Assembly: GCA_021817625.1 (NCBI GenBank)
Contig: JAKASY010000060.1
Coordinates: 1-8,503 of the forward strand
DNA length: 8,503 nt
Direction: 5' to 3'
Source of the DNA: Bacillota bacterium
GTDB taxonomy: Bacteria > Bacillota_E > JAJZYS01 > JAILZS01
The position numbers and the translations under genes were made by a program. Positions 1-5,473 of the stretch are shown here, in pieces. Numbering within the stretch: the first letter of the stretch is position 1; every line of letters begins with the position of its first letter. The notes below the pieces were generated by a model. That model had not been told where the DNA came from. It saw nothing but the letters and a program-made list of their open reading frames with translations, and did not search any database.

Positions 1-129
1 CTGACCTTGTACTTTGGAAACCTCGTGTGTTCGTTCACGAGCCCCATGCCGATAAAGCAGCTGAAACGCATAGCAGTAAGTATGAGGCGCGTGGGAAAGT
101 AAGAGGGAACTCCGAGAGAAGGTGACCTA
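1..129. other. Lower-GC left edge, no confident gene
   Basis: Sixty-one of the first 120 bases are G or C, far below the rest of the window. Two + strand frames are open from the left edge: one ends with TAA at 100-102, the other with TGA at 123-125, inside the ribosome site of the next gene. Either could be the tail of an upstream gene. The frame ending at 102 has the higher third-position G/C (about two thirds), but neither tail resembles a family I know. A 6-bp inverted repeat (CTCGTG 22-27 / CACGAG 36-41) could be a small hairpin. I see no convincing -35/-10 pair. Confidence 0.4.
120..125 (+). promoter_or_regulatory. Shine-Dalgarno site of the small ORF
   Basis: AGGTGA matches the complement of the 16S rRNA 3' end and lies 4 bases before the ATG at 130. 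This spacing is workable for the GGTGA part of the site. It is the main reason to believe the 59-residue ORF is translated. Confidence 0.6.
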
Positions 130-309
130 ATGTTCGTTCCGCCGCCGCCAGGAGGCCCGCAGCTAGACTACGAGGTGGGCAAGGCCATCCAACAGGACGT
201 TGAGGCTCAGATTGAGCTCCGCCATGAGCTGGCCGAGGCGCGAAGCGAGCAGCCCCAGGGCACGGGCGGCCTGTGGGCCTGGCTGCGAGCGCGGCTGGGT
301 CGGCGATGA
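130..309 (+). CDS. Small hypothetical protein, 59 aa
   Basis: I do not recognise a family for this 59-residue protein. It begins with a proline/glycine stretch (MFVPPPPGG). Next comes a charged, probably helical segment at about residues 13-42, rich in Glu, Gln and Arg. A Gly-containing linker follows, and then a short Trp/Leu/Arg tail (GLWAWLRARLGRR) that could form an amphipathic membrane-binding helix. There is no signal peptide and no transmembrane span. Support for it being real: an AGGTGA ribosome site 4 bases upstream, roughly three quarters G/C at third codon positions, and a strong hairpin terminator starting 35 bases after the stop. It points toward the - strand gene ending at 493. 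It may be co-transcribed with something left of the window, since a possible upstream frame stops inside its ribosome site. Function unknown. Confidence 0.6.
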   Translation: MFVPPPPGGPQLDYEVGKAIQQDVEAQIELRHELAEARSEQPQGTGGLWAWLRARLGRR

Positions 310-343
310 ACACCCAGGCCGTGTGACACGCAATCCGCCTGAG

Positions 344-378
344 AGGGGCCAGCCAAATCGGCTGGTCCCTGGCTTCTT
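344..378 (+). terminator. Intrinsic terminator after the small ORF
   Basis: An 11-bp stem (344-354 with 360-370, one G-T pair) closes a 5-base loop AAATC and is followed by GGCTTCTT. The T-tract is imperfect, but stem length and position 35 bases after the stop codon at 309 fit a Rho-independent terminator for the + strand small gene. Confidence 0.6.
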
Positions 379-440
379 CGATGCGGACCCTGGCCGGCCA
401 CCGGTACCGTCGCAAACAAGAAACGTCTTGGACAGAGCGA

Positions 441-479
441 ATAAAGAAAGGGCCGGCGACGCGTGCTGCGCCGCCGGCC
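441..479 (-). terminator. Intrinsic terminator of the secreted repeat protein
   Basis: Read on the - strand, a GGCCGGCG / CGCCGGCC stem (479-472 with 458-451) has a second short CGC/GCG stem inside it (470-468 with 462-460). CTTTCTTTAT follows at 450-441. It lies just after the stop codon at 493, the classic layout of a Rho-independent terminator. Confidence 0.8.
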
Positions 480-492
480 GGTCCGCTCGGCC

Positions 493-1161
493 TTAGCTCT
501 TCGAAATGACGCCGACGACCATGGCGGCAATCAGGACGCCGTTTGCGTTCATCACGCCAACCGTGACGATCTGGCTCGCCGCGCTCAGGTGGGCGCTCGC
601 GTTCCACGGCGGCAGGAGCTTCACGACCGTGTCCGGCAGGACCTCGACGTTCACCGCCTGGGCGGGGTTGCCGTTCTGCGCCGGCACCTCGACGGTCAGC
701 AGCTGGCCTGTCGAGGGATCCTGGCTGCTCAGGTTCTGGTCGCTCGTGAGCGTGCCCTTGACCACCGTGGGCGTGATCACGATCAGATCGGCCACGAGGT
801 TGCCGCTACTGTCGAAGTGGAACCAGACCTGCGCGCTCACGCCGGCCAGGAGGAAGCTCGCGTCGGCCGCGTACGGGCCCACCTGGACGGTCGTCTGGCC
901 GTTTACCGTGATCTGAAGCGGCAGGCCGCTGGCGTTCAGGTTCAACGTGCCGGGCAGGTTCGTCGCGTCGACCGTGGACGCCACCTGCCCGCCGATCTCA
1001 AAGTCGTTCTGGAGGACCGCGTTGAGCGCGCTCTGGCTGGTGCTCGTCGAGGGGCTGCCGCTTGCCGCCTGGGCCAGGGCGGGGAGCCCGGCCGAGCCGA
1101 ACAGCAAAGGCACCGCCACCGCCGCGGCCGCCAAAAGCCTTCTGCTCGCCTGCAACTTCAT
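493..1161 (-). CDS. Secreted protein with two DUF5666-like repeats
   Basis: A 222-residue exported protein. Residues 1-32 form a Sec signal peptide: Lys/Arg start, hydrophobic core at about 9-24, and an ALAQA cleavage site. The mature part is almost all beta-type sequence and reads as two tandem units, about 54-130 and 133-218. Each runs as a G-x-V/L strand, a polar strand, a T-x-V strand, and a final G-x-L-x-A strand with an aliphatic end. This resembles the small beta-barrel DUF5666 family of secreted or periplasmic proteins of unknown function; the family name is from memory and not verified. I chose the ATG at 1161, 24 codons inside the longest frame, because it directly starts the signal peptide and has AGGAG and GGGAG stretches upstream. 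It is the last of three - strand genes, with a 165-base gap before it, and ends at a clear terminator. Confidence 0.8.
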   Translation of the reverse strand: MKLQASRRLLAAAAVAVPLLFGSAGLPALAQAASGSPSTSTSQSALNAVLQNDFEIGGQVASTVDATNLPGTLNLNASGLPLQITVNGQTTVQVGPYAADASFLLAGVSAQVWFHFDSSGNLVADLIVITPTVVKGTLTSDQNLSSQDPSTGQLLTVEVPAQNGNPAQAVNVEVLPDTVVKLLPPWNASAHLSAASQIVTVGVMNANGVLIAAMVVGVISKS

Positions 1162-1326
1162 CTGTCCACACTCCCGGGCTCCTGAGGAAAAGCTCGAAGC
1201 CGTGTCGAGGTATGCACAATACGGGCTGTCCATGACGGGAACCTGATCTCGAAGGCGGCGACCCGCCTCATCGACGTACTATTCGCACCCGTCGACCCGG
1301 ATGTGGGGGCCGCGTCGCGCTCCCGG

Positions 1327-1755
1327 CTACAGACGCGACAGGCGCGCCGCCTTGCGCTCGAGGCGGTCCAGGAAATCGGCGGTGCGGGCGAGGTAGCGCT
1401 CGTGGTCGCCGACGGCGATGCGCTCGATGCCGTCCTCGGCCACCACAGAGAAGCGCAGGCGACGGCCCTCGACGGACTCGAGGCGGACCGTGATGCGGGC
1501 GTCGCTGCCCACCGGCGTCGGCGCCAGGTGGCGCAGGTCGATGTGCGTGCCCAGGGAGATGAAGCCCTCGTCCAGGTATGGCGTGATCGCGGCCACGGCT
1601 GCCTGCTCCACGCCGAGGATGAGCATGGGCGTCGCGTACGCGCGCACCCCCGGATTCCCCAGGGCGTCGGCGGAGAGCTCGCGGCTGACCGGCACGGCCA
1701 GCGTGTGCTCGAGACCCACGGGGATCTTCGGAAAGGGTGGCGGACCGACGGCCAT
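1327..1755 (-). CDS. FlK-like hot-dog thioesterase
   Basis: A 142-residue protein of the hot-dog fold thioesterase group that includes FlK, the fluoroacetyl-CoA thioesterase of Streptomyces cattleya (139 residues). Members hydrolyse acyl-CoA thioesters in the cytoplasm. The residues known to be catalytic in FlK appear at the same numbers: Thr42 (in YATPM), Glu50 (in GVEQA), Gly69 (in SLGTH) and His76 (in LRHLAPTPVG). The downstream VEGRRLRFSV and the GDHER segment near the C-terminus also fit. The Phe33 and Phe36 lid/gate residues that give FlK its fluoroacetate preference are Gly33 and Gly36 here, so another small or aromatic acyl-CoA is the likelier substrate. The start is supported by AAGGAG with 8 bases between GGAG and the ATG. 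It lies downstream of the S53 protease gene in the same direction (192-base gap). The substrate cannot be told from sequence. Confidence 0.85.
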   Translation of the reverse strand: MAVGPPPFPKIPVGLEHTLAVPVSRELSADALGNPGVRAYATPMLILGVEQAAVAAITPYLDEGFISLGTHIDLRHLAPTPVGSDARITVRLESVEGRRLRFSVVAEDGIERIAVGDHERYLARTADFLDRLERKAARLSRL

Positions 1756-1780
1756 GGTTCACTCTCCTTCGACATGGACG

Positions 1781-1796
1781 GCGCCCGACGGGGCGC
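1781..1796. repeat. Short inverted repeat before the thioesterase gene
   Basis: GCGCCC (1781-1786) and GGGCGC (1791-1796) form a 6-bp hairpin with a 4-base loop, just upstream of the thioesterase ribosome site on the - strand. No T-tract follows. It may be leader structure or chance in GC-rich DNA. Confidence 0.3.
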
Positions 1797-1910
1797 AGCG
1801 TGCTGCGGTTCGCCGCCCGCCCGGTCGGTTCCTCCGCCGCGTGGCGTGGGCCGCCTTAGCGTGCGCGTGCGCGCGTGCGCGAACCCGCGCCACAGCGGAC
1901 GAATGGCGGC

Positions 1911-1933
1911 CCGGGCGCGCTCGCCGCGCCCGG
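1911..1933 (-). terminator. Hairpin after the S53 protease gene
   Basis: A perfect 9-bp stem (CCGGGCGCG 1911-1919 with CGCGCCCGG 1925-1933) with a 5-base loop lies 14 bases after the protease stop codon at 1948. On the - strand it is followed by GCCGCCATTCG, not a T-run. It could stop or slow polymerase or protect the 3' end; the terminator call is tentative. Confidence 0.4.
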
Positions 1934-1947
1934 ACCGTCGCCCCCGC

Positions 1948-4377
1948 TCAGCGCGCCGGGTTCCAGTACATCGCGAACTGGGCCGTGAGCGCGCTTCCCT
2001 GGCCGTCCGGGCCGAGGCCTGCGGGCACGGTGAACGTGTATGTCGCGTAGCCGGCCAGGCTGGCGCGCAGGGAGAAGGTCGCGGTGCCGTGGCCGCCGGT
2101 CGTGGCGTTGCCGGGTGTGACGTTGCCGCCGTGCGGCGCGGTGGCCGTCACGGGCACGCCGCCGATCGGGATGCCGTAGGCGTCGAGCACGGCCGCTGCG
2201 ACGCTCACGCTGTGGCCCACCCGGTCGGTGCCCGGCGCCTGCGCGCGCACGACCACGAGCCTGGCGGGCGTGAGGGCGGTGACGATCGCCTGGGCGAGGC
2301 GCGCGACGTCCGGCGTGCCGAGGCCGGTCACCGGATTCCAGCCCGGTCCGGCGTGAAAGCCGATGTTGTTGCCCTGGGTGACGGGCGTGAACACCTCGGG
2401 GGCGGCGCCGTTCGCGAACGTGTAGAGGAGCGGCATGACCTCGGACCCGAGCGGCGCCCCGATCTCGCTCTCGATGTCCGCCAGGAAGCCGGCCCACGTC
2501 GGGGCGCTGGCGCTCGTGCCGCCGTAGGCCTGGCTCTTGCCGTCGAGGATCGTGACGTAGCCGGGGTACGTGGCGGCGAGGGCGACGTCGGGCACGCCGC
2601 GGAACGGCTCGCTCCAGAACGCGCCGAGGCCGGGCGCGACCTGCCAGGTGGGCCGCACGTAGTAGCGGGAGTAGCCGCCCGTGCTGGCCGATGGGGCGCT
2701 GATGTTGCCGAGGGAGAACGAGCCGTCCGGCGACCACGCCGTCTGGGCGGCGATCTGGCCGGTGGCGGGATCCACCGCCATGTCGGTGCCGCCGACCGCG
2801 AGCACGAACGGGCTCGAGGCGGGAACGTTGACGCCCGTGTGCAGGCCGTCGGCGCGCGAGCCGGTGTCGCCGGAGGAGGCGATGCAGGTGATGCCCTCCT
2901 GGGCCGCGGCGTCGAACAGGGTCTCGAAGGGGTTGAAGAAGCCGTTCGGCACGTCCGTCTCGGGGATGCCCCACGACATGCTGATGATGCTCACCTTGGC
3001 GTCCTGGAGCGCCGTGATGAGGGCGTCGAACACGCCCTGGGCGGTGGCCGCGTCGTACACGTAGATGTGCGAGCCCGGCGCCGTGCCGCCGACCCGCTCC
3101 ACGTCGAGCGTGGCCTCCGTGCCGCCGTCCCCGCTCTGCGGCGTGCCGTCGACGGGGATGACCGTGACCTTGGGCGGCACGGTCTCGCCCATCTGCTGGA
3201 AGTAGCTCTGGACGTCAGACAGAAGGAAGCTGTTCCAGATGACGATGCCCACGCCGACGCCGTGGCCGTTGTCGCCGGCGGCGAGGAGCGGCGTCAGGTC
3301 GTAGGCGCTGTTCACCTGAGCCGCGGTGTAGGGCTTGAGGCTCGCGACCGGGCCGGTGACCTGCACGGGCAGCGAGGCGCCCGTGGCGTAGACCGGCGTC
3401 GGCTCGACCGGCGGCGGCGGCGGGCCTGCGGTGGTGGGTGGGGCGGGCGTGCTCGACGGCGGCGGGTTGGGCGCGGCCGCCACCGTCATGCTGAACGACG
3501 CCTGCGTGCCCGTGATAAGCCAGAAGCTTGCCTGACCCTTGGCGTTCGTGACCATCGAGCCGGGGCCCGTCGGCCCGGTGTAGCCCGACACCGCCTCGCT
3601 CGTCACCGGACGCACGACGTAGCCCTTGAGCGGCGCGCCGCTCGGGCCCATGAGGGTGACGCGGTAGTCCGCCTCCACCCCTGCGGCGATCGTGGTCGGG
3701 CCGCTGACCTTGAACGACGGGAGGAAGGAGGCGGCGGCGATGTCGGCCTGCATGGCGTCCTGGACGGGACCCGCCGCGTCGGGCGAGGGCGCTGCCGCCG
3801 CCGTCAGGTCCGGCAGCTTCACGAGCGGCGCGGGCGTCGGCCAGCCGTCGCTGCTCAGGCCCGCGATGCCGGCCACGATCGGCGCCAGGGTGGCGGGCAG
3901 GCTCGCGGCGCGCGCCGGCGCCACGAGGCTCGCGCCCGCTGCGCCCGCGTACGTCGCGAGCTGCACGTGGAAGGCGCGGTCGAGGGCGGCCGGCACGCCG
4001 CGCACCTGGAGGAGGAGGCGGTCGGCGTAGCGGTGCGAGACGGTCAGGCCGGCGCCGCCGAGGTATGCGGCCAGGGCGTCGTACTGGGCCAGCGTCGGGC
4101 CGACCCGCGCCGCGGCTGCGCTCGGCGAGTAGCGCACGCCCAGCCCGGGTGCGGGTGGCAGCGGGCCGTCGCGGCGCAGGATGAGATCCACCGTCTGGAC
4201 GTCAAGCGCCGGCGCGCTCGCGACGGCGCGGGCGCCGGCCTGCGGCAGGCCCAGGGTGGCTACGGGCGTCCACGGCGCCGCCTCTGCGGCGGGCGCCATG
4301 AGCCCAAGGAGGAGCGCCGGCGCGACGAGCGCGGTCAGCGCGCGGCGCGGGCCGGGCAGGCGGGCCATGCGGGCCAT
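1948..4377 (-). CDS. Secreted S53 (sedolisin/kumamolisin) protease, multidomain
   Basis: An 809-residue secreted serine-carboxyl endopeptidase precursor of family S53, enzymes that act outside the cell, often at acid pH. Order: signal peptide 1-33; pro-kumamolisin activation domain about 55-175; Ig-like domain about 219-300; Pro-rich linker 303-329; catalytic domain about 345-700; second Ig-like domain about 703-805. Catalytic residues are visible: Glu421 and Asp425 (GTEATLDVE), oxyanion Asp504 (SSGDTG) and nucleophile Ser622 (GGTSASAP). The C-terminal calcium site looks altered. The usual Asp-Ile pair is Pro665-Val666 and the Asp of the GWD motif is Asn681, although Gly677 and Gly679 remain. 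The start has GGAGG 8 bases before the ATG. It is divergent from the dehydrogenase-like gene across a 200-base gap with an inverted repeat. The protease call is firm; calcium loss is inference. Confidence 0.93.
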   Translation of the reverse strand: MARMARLPGPRRALTALVAPALLLGLMAPAAEAAPWTPVATLGLPQAGARAVASAPALDVQTVDLILRRDGPLPPAPGLGVRYSPSAAAARVGPTLAQYDALAAYLGGAGLTVSHRYADRLLLQVRGVPAALDRAFHVQLATYAGAAGASLVAPARAASLPATLAPIVAGIAGLSSDGWPTPAPLVKLPDLTAAAAPSPDAAGPVQDAMQADIAAASFLPSFKVSGPTTIAAGVEADYRVTLMGPSGAPLKGYVVRPVTSEAVSGYTGPTGPGSMVTNAKGQASFWLITGTQASFSMTVAAAPNPPPSSTPAPPTTAGPPPPPVEPTPVYATGASLPVQVTGPVASLKPYTAAQVNSAYDLTPLLAAGDNGHGVGVGIVIWNSFLLSDVQSYFQQMGETVPPKVTVIPVDGTPQSGDGGTEATLDVERVGGTAPGSHIYVYDAATAQGVFDALITALQDAKVSIISMSWGIPETDVPNGFFNPFETLFDAAAQEGITCIASSGDTGSRADGLHTGVNVPASSPFVLAVGGTDMAVDPATGQIAAQTAWSPDGSFSLGNISAPSASTGGYSRYYVRPTWQVAPGLGAFWSEPFRGVPDVALAATYPGYVTILDGKSQAYGGTSASAPTWAGFLADIESEIGAPLGSEVMPLLYTFANGAAPEVFTPVTQGNNIGFHAGPGWNPVTGLGTPDVARLAQAIVTALTPARLVVVRAQAPGTDRVGHSVSVAAAVLDAYGIPIGGVPVTATAPHGGNVTPGNATTGGHGTATFSLRASLAGYATYTFTVPAGLGPDGQGSALTAQFAMYWNPAR

Positions 4378-4428
4378 TGGGCATCCCTCCGCTCTCGTGC
4401 GGGAATCGCGCCCGCGGGTGTGGAACTG

Positions 4429-4454
4429 GGGTTCGCGTTGCCATTCGCGAACCC
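4429..4454. promoter_or_regulatory. Perfect 9-bp inverted repeat, candidate operator
   Basis: GGGTTCGCG (4429-4437) and CGCGAACCC (4446-4454) are exact reverse complements around an 8-base AT-richer centre, TTGCCATT. The dyad sits in the gap between the divergent protease (start 4377) and dehydrogenase-like (start 4578) genes, where a regulator of both could bind. I found no clear sigma-70 promoter boxes beside it, and no regulator gene is in the window. A transcribed hairpin in the protease leader is the alternative. Confidence 0.5.
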
Positions 4455-4560
4455 TCTACCCCGACGTGGGCGGGCGTGGTCGGGTCGTGTTCGCCACCGG
4501 CGGGCCGGCGCATAGGCAATCGCCAGGGCACTTGAGCGCTCCGGCGCCGCGGTCGGGGCG

Positions 4561-4570
4561 GGAAGGAGGG
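4561..4570 (+). promoter_or_regulatory. Ribosome site that fixes a GTG start
   Basis: GGAAGGAGGG lies 7 bases before the GTG at 4578. It is one of the strongest Shine-Dalgarno matches in the window and settles the start of the dehydrogenase-like gene. Confidence 0.85.
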
Positions 4571-4577
4571 CTCGGCC

Positions 4578-5381
4578 GTGGAGCTGGCGCTGAGCGGGCG
4601 CAAGGCGATCGTCACGGGCGGGTCGAGCGGACTTGGCCTCGCGGCCGCGCGCGCTCTCGGGCAGGAGGGCTGCCACCTCGCGCTGTGCGCGCGCGACCCC
4701 GCCCGCCTGGAGGTGGCGCGGGCGGAGCTGCTAGACGCTGGCGCCCCCTCAGTGGAGGTGTTCGCGGCCGACATCGACGATGCAGGGGCCAGGAGCGCGA
4801 TGCTCGAGCGCGCGACGGCGGCCCTCGGCGGCCTGGACGTGCTTGTCGCCAACTGCGGCAACCCGCGCGGCGGCTGGATCGACCATACCGGCGACGAGGA
4901 CTTCGCGGACGCCATGCGCAAGCTCAGGGCGGTGATCGAGCTCGACCGCTTCGCCGCGCGCGCCATGGCGGAGGCGGGTGGCGGCGCCATCGTGAACGTC
5001 CTGTCGCGCACGGCCGTCGAGCCCGATCCCGAGCTGGCGCTGTCCAGCGTCGTGCGCGCGGGCCTTCTGGCCTGGGGCAAGATGCTCGCCAGCCAAGCCG
5101 GGCCGGCGGGCGTGCGCGTAGTCAGCGTCCTGCCGGGCCTCACGCGCACGACCGGCATCGAGGACCACCTTCTGTCCGCCGCGGGACGCCCAACGGGACT
5201 GTCCAGCGGCGACGTGGACGACCTGGCGGACGCCGAGGCGCGGCGCGTCGGCATCCCCCTCGGGCGCCTGGGCACGCCCGCCGCGTTCGGCCGCCTCGTC
5301 GCCTTCCTGGCGGCGCCGGCGTGCGACTACGTGAGCGGGAGCGCGGTGCGCTTCGACGGCGGCGGCGTGCGGGCGCCGTAG
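4578..5381 (+). CDS. Non-canonical short-chain dehydrogenase/reductase (SDR)
   Basis: A 267-residue Rossmann-fold protein of the SDR superfamily, cytoplasmic, with length typical of classical SDRs. The cofactor motif TGGSSGLG is at 13-20, Asp65 follows the fourth strand, and NCGNP at 92-96 stands for the usual NAG motif. The catalytic tetrad is altered. Ser143 is kept, but the Tyr and Lys of YxxxK are Ser156 and Arg160, and the usual Asn is replaced around Arg114-Lys115. The surrounding pattern (ALSSVVRAG, then WGKMLA) matches an SDR subgroup, annotated as 3-oxoacyl-ACP-reductase-like, that consistently lacks the tetrad. A substitution shared by a subgroup argues against simple decay. The reaction and substrate are unknown, and normal SDR redox chemistry is doubtful. 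The GTG start is backed by AAGGAGGG. A serine hydrolase gene follows 92 bases downstream and may be co-transcribed. Confidence 0.87.
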   Translation: MELALSGRKAIVTGGSSGLGLAAARALGQEGCHLALCARDPARLEVARAELLDAGAPSVEVFAADIDDAGARSAMLERATAALGGLDVLVANCGNPRGGWIDHTGDEDFADAMRKLRAVIELDRFAARAMAEAGGGAIVNVLSRTAVEPDPELALSSVVRAGLLAWGKMLASQAGPAGVRVVSVLPGLTRTTGIEDHLLSAAGRPTGLSSGDVDDLADAEARRVGIPLGRLGTPAAFGRLVAFLAAPACDYVSGSAVRFDGGGVRAP

Positions 5382-5473
5382 CCGCACGGCCGGCGCTGGC
5401 GCAGCGGTCGGGCAGGACGGCGTGGGGAGGCGGCGGGCGTGCGGACACCGGGTTGGAGCGCGGCGGGCAGGCG

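Noticed and set aside
35..607. A 190-codon - strand frame at the left edge.
   Set aside because: It crosses both terminators and the end of the secreted protein gene in another frame, and shows no protein-like pattern.
1856..2974. A 372-codon - strand frame inside the protease gene.
   Set aside because: It is an Arg/His-rich alternate frame of the S53 catalytic region, which has all its active-site residues in the true frame.
1303..4515. A 1070-codon open frame on the + strand.
   Set aside because: It is antisense to the S53 protease and the thioesterase, both of which have clear motifs, and its product is dominated by Arg, Gly, Ala, His and Asp, typical of shadow frames in GC-rich DNA.
4455..4560. 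A sigma-70-type promoter for the SDR gene (TTGCCA near 4438 as a -35 box; CATAGG near 4511 as a -10 box).
   Set aside because: No pair with 16-18 base spacing and acceptable match was found; calling one would be guesswork.
4181..5473. An N-terminal extension of the hydrolase frame, giving a 731-residue protein.
   Set aside because: It runs antisense through the protease start and out of frame through the SDR gene, and its sequence is low-complexity Arg/Gly/Ala. The hydrolase homology begins only after about 5474.
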